Assembly (NCBI GenBank): GCA_047967505.1
Contig: CM106541.1
Length of the DNA stretch: 64,000 bases
Direction: 5' to 3' (one strand)
From: Dipteris shenzhenensis
Taxonomy: Eukaryota > Polypodiophyta > Polypodiopsida > Gleicheniales
Numbering within the stretch: position 1 is the stretch's first letter; the number at the start of each line of letters is the position of its first letter. Both the position numbers and the translations under genes were made by a program. The notes below the pieces were generated by a model. That model saw only the letters and a program-made list of their open reading frames with translations. It ran no database searches and had not been told where the DNA came from. Positions 1-11,362 of the stretch are shown here, piece after piece.

Positions 1-272
1 CTTGTGGGTGTGTGTTGAAAATGAAAAGAAGAATCTCTGTAGCCTCACAACCTATGCAAAATAGGAACAGTTTTGTCTTACACTCAATGATGCAGACGAC
101 ACTTGAATGCCTCACTCAAAGCATAAACAACGTACACAAGTGACACAACCCTAGTGCTCCTGAGAACTCAGACCTGCAAACAAACACAAAAAAGCAACCA
201 TAGAACAACGATGGAAATTGCAAGCATGCTCACTACCCAACCATGATATACAGGACTCGAATGTCTCCTTTG
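1..272. other. Unassigned AT-rich flank
   Basis: No convincing reading frame or repeat boundary. It ends with CTCCTTTG (265-272), the left target-site copy of the adjacent hAT-like element. Confidence 0.4.
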
Positions 273-879
273 CATGGTTGTAAGACACGTTAAGACACGA
301 CACGTTAGACGCGCTTCAGACACGAGTGTCTAAAGTGTCTTAAAGATAAGACACGTAAGACACGCCATTGTGGTTATAATAATACAACTTGCTAGCATAG
401 CTAGTTGCTAGATTCTAGAAGTACAATAAGCTACACTTAAATAATACAAGAAGAAACAATGCACTTGTACAATGTAGTTAAGAGTCAAGACTCGTCACTT
501 AAGACTTAAAAGTTAAAGTTAAGACTCACGACTGAAGAGCTCGCAAGTTTTGAGTACTTAAAGGTTTAAATTGACAATTGAATCTTGTCACATGTGACAT
601 GAATGAAAACTGCATCTTGATACATATAATTGAAAGGAAGCTTTCGACTCTCAAGACTCAAATCTCTGAAGATTCATCCTAATCTGAATCTATGAGGTCA
701 CTGCCACTGCTAGATCCAAAGTCACCATCAATGATAGCATGGCTAAGTCAAACTCAATGTGTGTTGTTACTCCCCACCCACCCAAAAAAAAAAAAACACA
801 AGGGTGGCTAAAGGTGTCTTAAGGTAAGACACGTGTCTTAAGTGTCTTATCATAAGACACGAGTGTCTTAACAACCATG
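273..879. mobile_element. hAT-like non-autonomous DNA transposon, AAGACAC-repeat type
   Basis: A 607-bp element with imperfect terminal inverted repeats. It starts CATGGTTGTAAGACAC, and the right end reversed reads CATGGTTGTTAAGACAC. It is flanked by a perfect 8-bp direct repeat CTCCTTTG at 265-272 and 880-887. About 90 bp inside the left end and 70 bp inside the right end are packed with AAGACAC or its complement GTGTCTT. An 8-bp target duplication and repeated subterminal motifs are typical of the hAT superfamily. No transposase frame is present, so it would depend on an autonomous relative. The core is AT-rich, with an A-run near 785-797. Confidence 0.85.
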
Positions 880-1060
880 CTCCTTTGAGCCACAAGTTGG
901 GCTGTTGGCACACTGTCACATCTCCGCCTAAAGCACACATCAGGTACGATCCGTGCACATGACATACTCCCCTTCCTCTAAGAAGTCACTCCTAAGTTCA
1001 TAAGAAAGTTTGGAAACTCTCTTTGAAGGTTAGTCAATGTCTCCCATGTTGAATCCTCCT

Positions 1061-1739
1061 CTACACAATCCTTCCACTTAATCTTGTATTCAGTGATTGT
1101 CCTATTTCTAATTGATGTTCACGAAATCCAAGAATGTTTTTAGGTTCGTGAGGTACAAAGGTCAAATCTTCAACCTCTATAGGTTTTTGAGGAGTTACTA
1201 CTTGATCCTCAGCACCCAGTACTTCCTTTAGTCTACTGACATGAAATATTGGATGAATTTTAACATTAGGAGGCAATTCTAGTTCATATGCAACCTGGCC
1301 CATTCTTCGGATAATCTTGATTGGACCACAGTATTTGGGGGATAACTTCCTAACCTGTCCAGTACTTAGGCCCTTGGATTCCTTGGAATACACAAATATA
1401 CCGTCGTTCCAATAGAGAACTCCCTCCCTAGGTGAACGATGTCTATTCACATAAAATCTATCCCTGCCTTGAGCACTTCTAATAGACTCCTTGGCAAACT
1501 GATGTCTTGGAAGAATGTCTTAGCAGCATCATTCTTGATTCCCTTGAATCCAACCATTACTGGTGACTTAGGTTGAAATCCGTACAGAAGCATAAAAGGA
1601 CTTAAACTAGTACTTGAATGCTTTGTCCTATTAGAAGCAAATTCAACCATGGGTAAATATTCTTCCCATGAGGATTGCCTCTTGGAAATATATGCACAAA
1701 GCATATCCTCACAACTTTTGTCCGGACATCAGACTGGGC
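1061..1739 (-). pseudogene. Ty3/gypsy integrase C-terminus with chromodomain-like tail
   Basis: Read on the minus strand. 1704-1447 encodes the end of the integrase core (EEYLPMVEFASNRTKHSST, then SPFMLLYGFQP), as in plant gypsy elements. A frame change near 1450 leads into 1450-1061 with [20 protein letters not shown] and [11 protein letters not shown], the C-terminal integrase and chromodomain-proximal signature. The catalytic core, RNase H and RT are not adjacent. They are deleted or displaced by the neighbouring LINE, so this is a non-functional remnant. A possible RNase H scrap lies beyond the LINE near 8420-8487, but that link is weak. Confidence 0.75.
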
Positions 1740-2185
1740 ATGTTCAGAAAAACTCGTATTCAAAAGGGGGGTTATGTATCACATTTCTTGAAATTGAGTA
1801 GTCCAAAGTTCAGGATTATTTTAACGTGACCCCATTTGGGTTTGGGAATTACCCGAGGGGTCACTCATAAACATGTAACATAGCACTTTAGTGCACTAAG
1901 GGGTATTTTTTTAATGGGGTACTTACATGCCGTTTATGTGCATGAGGGGATTTACAAAATAGCTACTTAAAACACAGTTTATATATGTAGATTTTTTTTT
2001 TTCAAAGAAAGGAATCATCTATTAATGCTTGAAAGATTTCATACAAGACAGCAGCCCCGAAGTTGCTGAGTATGGAAAAAACGGAAAAGGCTGAAAGAAG
2101 AACTGGCCTGTTCCAAAGAAACCCAGCTCATTGCCTAGGGAATCTCTGGAACTGGGGCTAACAGCCAAGTGGGGGGACTATATAT

Positions 2186-5100
2186 CTAGCGAATCCCTCG
2201 TGGAGTGAAGATGTAGAAAACATTTGTAGGCCAAGCCTTGCAGAAGTGAGCACGCCTCTCGATAGTCGCCTTGGAGCGTGGAGTCCCACGCTCCCAGGTG
2301 GACCTTAGGGTGTAAATGATATCCTGCCAGATGGCAACTAGGGTAGCCGAGGGTAGAACCGGGTGCTCACCCATCACAAGACTGCAACGGACCACCCAAA
2401 TGTTCCAAGCCGTGATGTTGGCTACCACCTCCCAAACACTGTCCTCCCTAGGAGGAGGAGTTGGGCAATCTGAAACGCGTGTCCTCCCTCTGTCAACCGA
2501 GCCACCATCCCCCAGGTGTAGTCTCTATGAAGACTTCGTGTCATGATCCTGAGGGCTCTCATCCATATCCTTGCTGCGCTACGGCAGCTCCATAGGCAAT
2601 GCGGGATAGTCTCTAGGACACCCTCGGAGCAGCAATGGCACTGCCCCTCCACTCGCATCTGCTCCAACCATGGTCCGATGGGCAAGCCTCCATGGGCGGC
2701 CAGCCAGAAGAAGTATGAGATCTTCCTCGGCCGCAAGTTGGACCACAACCGCGTCCAGAATCTAGAGCGCACCTCCCGGGGCACTCTCTGAGTCACCCAA
2801 TGTCTCTCCCTCGAGGGGGTCCACCTCGACGAATCCATCTGAAGCCTCCTGCCAATCCGGGTGGTGTAGGAAAAGAAGGGCACTTCATCCACTTGCTCAG
2901 TTAGGCCGCCCCTAGAGGGCCAGAACCACTCTCCCAGGTGCCACTGGACCTCCCTCAGGGGTCTACCCTCCCACAGCCAAAGGCGCCATCTAGAGGCATC
3001 CTGCTCTGAGATACTGGGAGGGTCAATGTGCCACTCCTTCCCCAAACGTCCTACCACTCTGATCATCTGCCAGTGTATCCCATCAAGGCTCCCATCCATC
3101 TCGGGGTCCCTCTCAGTGAGTGGTTGAAGAAGGCCTCCAGGTCCTACACGGAAGAAGCTAGGGTGCGTGCTGTCGCGCTGCATCAACATCCTCAAGGGAA
3201 CACTAGTACGGGAAAACTGCCCCAACCATCTGATGTCTCTCCAAACGTGAAGTCCTTCCCACCAGGACTTCGGAATGGCTAAGTCAATCTCGCCCATCCG
3301 CTGCCCTGTCCCTCATAGATGCGCTAGGGCGTCACGCCTCGCCTCGCCTCTGTCTCCATAGGTAGTCTGCTCCAGCGGCCAAAGGACCCTGTTGGACCAC
3401 TGTCCCACTGTGTCCCACTGTGGCCAACCAATGCGAGTCTGCTGTCCGAGCATACGGCCCTCCTGATCTCTGATCTCTAGGTGCCACATAAGGGGCTGGC
3501 GCTCAAACTCCTCTCTGCATCGGGGCGGAGCACGGATGAGACCCCCTGCCAGTTTCTGCCATACCCTGTGAAGACTCCTTATCAGGGGGGAGCCCTTTCC
3601 CGTAAGGGGGGCCTCTGAGAAGATCCATCGATGTGAAGGCTGCCAATGTCCCCCAGTGCGTGGGGTGTTCCTCAGAAGCCCTCGTTGTAAGAGGAGCTTC
3701 CAAGGCTCTGCACCTGGGGTGAGGCCACAAACCACCAACTTGCCTAGAAAGGCCCTGCTCTGCATCTCCGGATCAATGACACCCAAGCCTCCCATTGCCT
3801 GTGGCATGATCACTGTTTGCCAAGCTACTTGGGCCCTAGTGTTCCTCGTGCCATCTGAACTTGCCCAAAGGAAGTTGCGTACCAACCGTCGGAGCTGCCC
3901 AATGCATCCTCTGTGAAAGTACCAGCAGAAGGCGATATACCAAGCCGTGGCAAAAAGGACTTGGTTTGCCACTAAGGCGTGACTTGCTAGGGAGAGTTTG
4001 GCCAAGCTCCAATAGAGAAGCTTGCGCCGAACACTCTCAAGGACCGGGGCAATTTGCTGCTCTGCTATAATGTCAATACCCACCTGGCATTCGAGGTATC
4101 TCGCTGTTTGGCCCCTCGGTATCCATCTGAAGCCAAAGTCACTCTCCCACTCACGGATCTCATGTGTCTCCTCAAAGCCTGTGAAGAAACCTATAGATTT
4201 CGTCCAGTTGATCCGTGCCCCCGAGGCCTCACAGTAAATAGCCAGGGCGCCCCTAACTCTCTCCAGACTCGTTGTGGTGCCCTCAACATACAATGCTGTG
4301 TCGTCTGCAAACTCCGAGTCAAGTAGCTCCTCCTCCTATCTGATGGGGAGCCTCAACCCTGTGAGACCCGCCACCTGTGATCTCAAATAGTAGCCCAAAG
4401 CCTCCGCCACAAACAAGAAGAGGAAGGGAGCGAGTGGGCAGCCCTGGCAGACTGAGCGAGAGAGAGGAAAGGCCTCGCCTGTGTGTCCTCTGATAAGCAT
4501 CTGGCTAGAGCTCCTTGCATATAGCGCTGAAATTCTGACCCATTTGTTTGAGAAACCCAATCTCCTCATAGTGCCCTCCAAGAAAGACCACTCCACCCTG
4601 TCGTAGGCCTTCAATCCACTGCCTCCCAGAACGTGAAGATGTTACCCAGTCTGTGTGTCATGGATGATGTCGGTAAGATGGGGCCGTAACTGCAAACTCA
4701 AGACCTTGGCGAGGATCTTGTATGCAGTATCAAGCAGAGTGATCGGCCTCCATTGTCGGATGTCTGACCTATCTCCCCCTTTCGGGATCAAACAAATCCA
4801 CCCCCTGCTCAAAGATTGAGGGAGAAGGCCTGTGTCAAAAATCTATTGGCAAGCTAGACGGAAAGGGGTGGAGATAATCTCCTAGAAGTTTCGGAAGAAG
4901 GCCGGAGTCAAGCCATCCTCACCTGGACATTTCTGGGTTGGGAGAGCCTTGAGGGCTTCCCAGAGCTCCTCATCTGTGAAAGGCTCCTCAAGTCTGCTGC
5001 ATAAGTCCTGCGAGACTACTGGCGGAACATGATCCCAAACTAGCTCTCGGGCCACAAGATCAGCTGGGGTCATCCTCTCCGTCTGAAATAGCTGGTTGTA

Positions 5101-6374
5101 AAAACCGGTGGTCATGTCCAGAATCTCCTGCGGGTCAGTGTGCATGATGCCCTGTGAGTCCTAGAGACGTTGTAGCTGTGTGCTTGCTGATTGGGGCCCA
5201 GTGGTCTGAACGAACTGCTTCGTCATCCTGTCCCCCTGCTGCACCCATCAAGCTTGAGAGGAATGATAGGAGAACTCAGCCCGCTGCACCTCCGTGTCCT
5301 GAAGCTCGAGATGAGCGCTCTCAAATCTGTCATTAAGCCACTGAGACACTGGGTCCTGCTCCCTGAGCCTCTCGATGGAGGTGAGGTCTCTCCTCAAAGC
5401 CCGCTCTCGCTCTTGAAGGGTCCTCCTCCGTCTAAGGGCGTGAGCGTGCAGCTCCTCACTACTCCTCTGAATCGCATCGGCCACCCAAGCTGCCCCGCCC
5501 TCATACGGTGCCATCTTTGACTGCTCCCCAATCCCTGCCATGACCTGCTGAATTTCCTCGTCCTACAGGTCCTCTGGAATGCAGACCCCTTCTGGGGGAG
5601 ACCTCGGCGGGGCTGATCCAAGTGAAGTACCACTAGAGAGTGGTCTGACATCGTGGTACCTGCCAGAATCCCGGTAGATCCGCCTCTGTGTAGTGCCCGG
5701 TCCCCAACATAGAAACGGTCTAGTCTCTCTAGCAATCCATCGTGTCTCCTCTGTCCAAAGGAGAAGAGAAGGCTGCCAGGTGTCCCGCTGAAATCTGGCT
5801 CTCTCCACGGGTCTCTGCCACTGATCATGAAGATGAACTGCTCCCAGGTGCTACTCTTTGTTGCTCGCATCTCAGAGAACGAGGCTCCGCCCTGCTTGTC
5901 TTCCCCAAACTCCAGGTTGTTGAAGTCACCTCCAACAATCCAGGAGTCTACATCGGGAAGGCACTCTGACAGCCTCCTCCAAAAGGCCGGGTGGTGCTGT
6001 CCACGTTGGGGCATACGCGTTTAGGATCCCGATCCTGGACTCTTCCGTCCGAACTCCCATCCAAACTGCCCGTCCTGGGATGAGAGCTCGCCCTGATCAT
6101 AGACCTCTGGAGCTAAAGTCTGTGAGACTGAGATGCAGGCCTCTCCACTCTGTCCTACCGCAGGGGACCACTCCTGTGGACCTCTCCCTTGGAGAAGGTG
6201 ATGGCGTCGTCTGATGTCTGAAGCTAAAAACATGTGCTCCTGAATCATAAGGATGTCCACTGTCCACCCTAGAACTGCCCTCTGCAACTCCTGCCGGAGT
6301 ATCAGGTATTGCGGCTGGCTACAAACACGGTCATGGAGCCCGTGTACGTTCCAACTCACTATGGTCCAGCTCAT
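2186..6374 (-). pseudogene. LINE ORF2: endonuclease, reverse transcriptase, zf-RVT
   Basis: Starts with ATG at 6374. Apurinic-type endonuclease motifs are visible: IVSWNVHGL (6360s), MIQEHMF, VGGDFNNLEFG (about 5930) and MSDHSLVVL (about 5640). The frame breaks near 5541-5620. The second frame carries a pre-RT segment (5541-5248), FTDEELWEALKALPTQKCPG (about 4980), MKAYDRVEWSFLEG (4614), CQGCPLAPFLFLFVAEALGY (about 4450), and the thumb and connection region (4293-3313). The usual F/YADD motif falls in a damaged stretch around 4293-4336. The C-terminal zf-RVT region is at 3297-2422 (GHCH-like cysteines, PHCLWSCRSAARIW). Several stops and frameshifts make it non-functional. Confidence 0.8.
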
Positions 6375-8422
6375 GAGGACGGGGGAGTTGGGAACAAGGC
6401 TCTCTTGTGAGTGGGTGTTTGTCCCAGAAAGACTGCTTTGTGTGATTTTGCTGGGGGTTTAGAGGGTGAGTAGTCAGTATCTGTGTGTCGCCGTACTGGT
6501 GTGGATACCGGCTCAATACCGATCTTCTGTGCCCATTTCATCATGAAGGAGGCTTCCACACCGAATAGCTCCACACACTTCTGGAGGGGCCAGAAGTGTG
6601 CCTGCTCCACCTTTTCCTCCAGCGGCAATCTGATAACTCCTGTTGCTAAACCACACACCGGCTTCTCGCGCGTGAAGCTCAACTGAAAGTTCACCTCCGC
6701 ACCATGGGCGTACCAAAGGTCTAGTCCATGTGGCCCCATCCACTCATCCATCATGAGTGTAATCTGATTCCCCAAAATAGCATCGAATACCTCCGGGGAC
6801 CATTTCTCCAACCCTGTGGAGGCCAACAGAAATCTCCAAACGGGGTGTGTCGGAGATCCCACTACACTGATCAAAACCCCCTTTCGGGGCTGAAGGACCA
6901 TGAGCGTTACCTCCAATGGTAGAGGATAAGAGTCTGGAATCTCCAGGTAGTTCCAGGGTCCTAACCTCTAGATGTCCCGCGGTAAGGGACGCCCAGGTTG
7001 GAGGTTAGGAGCCGCTGATTGGGAAGACGAGCCTTGTCCCTCAGGATCCCTCCCTGAACAGACCTGCTGTTGCGATGAGGAAGCAGAAGGGGGCATCATC
7101 GTTCCCTTGCTAGCTGGTAGGGGTGTCGAAGCGGAAGAACTTGCTGCTGAAGTGGAGAGGGGGACGGCAGGAGAGGGAGCAGTAGGGGCGCGGGGGATAG
7201 AGGGAGGGGGGTGGGTGGTGAGGGTGACTATAGGAGGGGGGGCTAAGGGGGGGGGGGGGAGGGGGCGGGGGAACCCTGGAGGGGGAGAGGGAAGTGAAGA
7301 GGAAGAGGGAGAAGGGTCTTGGGGGGGAGGGGGAGGAGGAGGGACAAGGACCACAGGGCCCCCCTGCTGATTAGGCTCGCCGGGGCTCTGGATCGGCTTC
7401 TTCGCGGCCCCCATTGGGCTAGCGTCTGCGGCTTCTGCCATCGTCGCATCTGGAGCTCCTGGGGCTTGCTGCTGCTGCAAGGGTGGATGCGGAGGCTGAA
7501 CCTCCAAAGCTGGAGGACCGTCTGGATGGGCGGTGACCCCTGTCGTTGGAGGAAGTGGCTCCTGCTGTTCCTCCTTCAGGGCCTCTGGGTCAATCCTGTC
7601 CCTCTCTCTGCAATTGGCCCTCTGCTTGCAGCACTTGCAGGCTTGCTTGCTTGGTTTCTTTTTCTTTTTAACTTGGGTCAAGTCCCCTTTTGAGGGGGTA
7701 ACCCAAGGGGTTTGAGACTCCTGCTGCTCTTGCCTGAGAGGACGTTGGGCTTGGGCCTGCTGACTCTGTCTACTCTACGGAGGGGGGAGGGGAGGCGCAT
7801 GAGGGAGGCCACGGGGGCAATCTCTGGTGAGGTGACCCATCTGTTTGCACCGAAGACACTAGCTTGGTAACCCATAAATCTCCACAAGTGTGCCCCCTTC
7901 AAGGGTCTCGAGAAGGATCAACTCTGGGAGGGACTCTGGGCTCTCAACCACTAGTCTGATCCTGGGGACTCCATCATCTGCTAGAACTGAGGCGGCCAAC
8001 TATGGCGGGGACTCGAGCAGTGTGCCAAATGCCCGACCAATGGAAGGGAGGATGGATCGTTACTCCTTGGGGAGCCGTGGGAAGCGGAGTGTAACCGGGA
8101 AACGTGGAACATGGTGTGTCGTATCCATGTCCTCCATTGTGAACCCATGATACCAAGGAAAGAGGTAAACAAGATGTGGGCCAAGGAGGATGGGGCTCTG
8201 CTCCACAAGTGTTGAGGCAATGTCGGGGGAGCTCAGCTGGATGAGGAAAACGCCTCGTCCATAGATGGTGACCTCCTGGATGTGGTCTCCTTTTAATGCC
8301 AAGCTCACTTGGATCCACTCTCGCACCTGTCTCTGTGTAGGTGTGAGGCCCACAATTCTGCCCACAAGCGCCTTGTCCTGGAGAGACTGAACTGCCTGCT
8401 GTACCTGAGGTAGTGTCTGCAA
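6371..8422 (-). pseudogene. LINE ORF1: DUF4283, zinc knuckle, proline-rich linker
   Basis: One reading frame runs from 8422 to the TGA at 6371, about 683 codons, interrupted only by nonsense codons. I see stops near 8060, 8000, 7860, 7790 and 6970 and no frameshift. The N-terminal part (8422-7900) resembles DUF4283, an RNA-binding domain of plant LINE ORF1 proteins. A CCHC knuckle CLRCKQMGHLTRDCP lies at about 7858-7814, with a stop just before the first Cys. Then come a KKKKK stretch, a very proline-rich linker (7500-7150) and a conserved C-terminal block (6916-6371). The proposed role is binding the element RNA in a ribonucleoprotein. The terminal ATGA overlaps the ORF2 start. Confidence 0.75.
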
Positions 8423-8430
8423 ACCTTGAG

Positions 8431-9105
8431 AGCATACACTACAGCATAAAGTTCATTTTCCATCGTGGGCCATGTTAGAAAAGTCACTGCCCCACCTATG
8501 AGCCCCTGTTTTGAGGGGACAAGGGGGCAGGATGTGAAGAACCAACTTTCTCAAGAATGCAAATGTGTGCAATGCATGCAGAATTTGAATGCCGATTGGC
8601 CCTCCAATGGGGAGGAGCGCCCTCGTGAGAGTACTTGGTTCTATTTCGACCTACATGCAAGGTGGGAGAGAGATGGCGGATGAATGCAAGGTGAATGAAG
8701 AATGCTACATGAGATTCACAATGAAAGGGTGATACCCTTTCATTAATGTCCCTTGAGATCACTCAAGTTCCATCTTCCCATTTACACCTACCCTCAGCCT
8801 ATGACCCATGCATCTACCATTCGATGCACCCTAATGCACCCTTCCCTTCCTATTGCCCCTAGGACCCAGACACGTGCACATTTTTATTAATAAAATAAGT
8901 ATCACATGTCCAAATTCGATGCCGTTTGAAGCAGTGGCTCTACCGCGACTAGTCCTATCTACTCAGATGATACACCGCCATTTTAAAATCGGTCGGTGTC
9001 CATCATAAATACATATACATGTTACACCATTGGCGTATAATATATAATAATGTTTTAATATCTACTAATCACAGATTAGTGATTTCTCTTGTCATGACAC
9101 AGGAG
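8431..9105. other. Unassigned interval between LINE and copia element
   Basis: No supported gene. A 60-aa minus-strand frame at 8487-8305 contains ENELYAVVYALKVCRHYL, which resembles gypsy RNase H. It overlaps LINE ORF1 and no flanking RT was found, so I do not call it. The remainder is AT-rich without repeats I can define. Confidence 0.35.
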
Positions 9106-9640
9106 ACTGTAGGGGGAAAGGAGCAATGGCTACCTAGCTGCATGGAGGACTGTGCCTGCATAGAAGACTCAGCCAGCATGGTACGGAGGCACATGGAGCA
9201 GGAGCAGGACCAGCCAGCAGCAGCAAAAGGCCTCTAGAGGGGGCCTACTTATAGGCCAGACCAGCCAGGTCTGGTCGGCCCACCTACAGCCCCAAAAAGG
9301 GCCCTGACCAGGTCGGTCCAGTTGGCTGCAGCAGACTGGCCTGGTCAGTCAACTTCCAGGGCTCCTTGCCCTCCTATAAAAGGGGCTTCATTCCCCCACT
9401 ATTCTCCATCACCTGCACAGACTGCCTTGCACACAGGTAAGCGCGCAGAGGGAGAGAAGTGACTCAGCAATTGACAGCAACCTTTGGCTGTTTGTACATG
9501 CTCACCCGGTGAGCTTTTGTCTGCCCACGATTGTGGAAGAATACATCTGAGTTTTGGCTATCTCTTTCTCCGTCTCTCTGAGTGTTGTATGAGCTAGATC
9601 GGGAGTGAGGTGAAAGTGATTCTATCCTCTTATTCCAACA
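9106..9640 (+). repeat. Probable copia 5' LTR region
   Basis: Placed immediately upstream of a tRNA-Met primer-binding site, and ends ATTCCAACA. It contains a GC-rich stretch with repeated CCAG/CTGGTC words and a TATA box in CCTCCTATAAAAGGGG. The left boundary (near 9106) is a guess, because no matching 3' LTR is present to fix it. Confidence 0.5.
9375..9381 (+). promoter_or_regulatory. TATA box in copia LTR
   Basis: TATAAAA in a GC-rich setting, about 265 bp before the end of the LTR-like region. Position and orientation suit the LTR promoter of the downstream copia element. Confidence 0.5.
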
Positions 9641-9652
9641 TGGTATCAAAGC
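9641..9652 (+). other. Copia primer-binding site (tRNA-iMet)
   Basis: TGGTATCAAAGC directly follows the LTR-like region. It differs by one base from TGGTATCAGAGC, the usual plant retrotransposon site complementary to the 3' end of initiator tRNA-Met. Confidence 0.8.
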
Positions 9653-10666
9653 TAGGTTCACAGCTCTAGATCGACTCCAATCGACACTCAAGTTTGCTGT
9701 GTGGTCAAGTTCTCCGCTGTAAATTACTGTTATTTATTACAGCAAGGATGGCAAACAAAGATTCCACTGTTGCCTCTTCAGCCCCTTCTCTTCCTTCCTC
9801 CTCCTTCAGATTCCTCTCATTCACTTCCCGAACTTTGGAGAGTTAGGGAAGCTAGATGGGTCGAACTACCCAATATGGAAGATGAAAATCCGGAGCCATC
9901 TTGTGGCCCGGAAGTTGTGGAAGCTATTAAGGGGGGTGAAGGCGAAAACCGGAAGACTTGCTGGACAGCAAGGGGAAGATTGTCATTCTAGTGGATGGTG
10001 AAGAGCTTGAGAATTGGGAAGAGAGAGATGCCCACTCCTTAGCTTTAATCATTGGGACCATGGCGGACTCTGTTCTTCCGCACATCTAGATAGCCGAGAC
10101 GTTTGTAGAGGCGTGGTCTATGCTGAAGGATTTGTATGAAACTGTCAGACTTTTGCCCCCACTTCCAGGATCACTACTGTTCGGATTGTTATTGCCTTTC
10201 CTGCCCATTTTCATTGGGAGGTACATGAGCTTGTTATTAGCTTTTCTTCATGGGCATTTGTAGGAAGAGGTCTATGTTTCCCAACCTCCTGGTTTTGATG
10301 TTGAAGGTTTTGAAAGTAAGGTATGCCGCTTAAAGAAAGCCCTCTATGGATTGAAGTAGGCACCCCGGGCTTGGTATTCCAAGATATTTGGCTTTTAGAA
10401 CAGTCCTATTGAGGCTACTCTTTACATCTGCAAGAGTGAAACAGATTTGCTTATTTTAGTACTCTATGTGGATGACATGCTTGTGATTGGGACACATGCT
10501 GAGCAAATTGCAGCTTTTAAGCTTGACTTGCAGAAGACATTTGCTATGTTTGATCTTGGTCTTTTGCATTACCATCTGGGCATTCGATTTGTTAGCAGTG
10601 AGGGGGGCATTTTGATGTCACATTCCAAGTATATTGGACAGCTTTTGCAGCGTTTTATATCAATAG

Positions 10667-11090
10667 TAAAACTCCCAACTTTTAATGGATAATCAAAGTT
10701 TCCCGTCATAATTTGATCTAGCTTAATGAAAACCAACGATCTAGTTTCCAAATATTCAAGGAGAAGGAAGGGAGAGTTGTTTATACTATGCATTTTCTAG
10801 ACAAGGTAATCACAAGTCAAAAACCTCAAATACCTCCTACATCACTTGAAGCTTTTCATGTCAATGCAACAAGTTGTCCCTGCTTTTCTACCCTTATTTT
10901 CTAGAGAGAGGAACAAATATGGGGGAAAATTGTAACCTGTGCTCCTCCCTTCAGCCCACCTCTACTGCCTCGTTTTTCCCATCTCTGCTGCACCTCTTTC
11001 CTCCATATCGCTAACCCTGGAGCTGCCCACCCCCCCCTCAGATTGTCCACCTCTGATTTACCCCCACCGAGACTTTGTTTGGGACTTTGT
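10667..11090. other. About 0.42-kb interruption of copia RT
   Basis: RT sequence stops after LLQRF at about 10666 and resumes with DCKLVSTPLVPGFHF at about 11097. The intervening DNA has no coding similarity I recognise and no clear target duplication. It could be an insertion or rearranged filler. Confidence 0.4.
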
Positions 11091-11362
11091 TTGAGGACTG
11101 CAAGCTAGTATCCACACCATTAGTGCCTGGTTTTCACTTCTCTTCTAAGGATGGCAGTAGTGCATGTGATGTCACCCTCTATTAGTAGGCAGTTGGTTGT
11201 TTGATTTATTTATGCCAAGCTAGACCCAATCTTTAGTATGCTGTCTCACAGTTGAGCAGATACATGCACAGCCCCTCTATGCACCATTAGCAGGCCGTGA
11301 AGTGTGTCTTCAGGTACCTCAAAGGCACTCAGCATTTGTGCCTTCTCTACGAGGCTGATTCT

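Larger units (their letters stand above)
1988..8430 (-). mobile_element. Plant L1-type LINE, near full length, degenerate
   Basis: A minus-strand non-LTR retrotransposon. A T-run at about 1988-2001 is the poly(A) tail on the element's strand, so the 3' end lies left. ORF1 (8422-6371) is followed directly by ORF2 (6374-2186). ORF2 carries endonuclease, reverse transcriptase and a C-terminal zinc-binding region. The domain order (DUF4283, zinc knuckle, EN, RT, zf-RVT) is that of plant L1 elements. Both ORFs contain stops and ORF2 has frameshifts, so the copy is dead. I could not define a clear target-site duplication. The exact 5' end is uncertain because coding sequence begins within about 10 bp of the apparent junction. 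A 5'-truncated relative lies at 30020-31240. Confidence 0.85.

Noticed and set aside
7319-7693. Plus-strand frames over the G-rich region, including Gly-rich 6972-7370
   Set aside because: Shadows of the proline-rich LINE ORF1 linker on the minus strand.
8305-8487. RNase H-like peptide on minus strand
   Set aside because: Short, overlaps LINE ORF1, and no neighbouring RT or integrase supports it.
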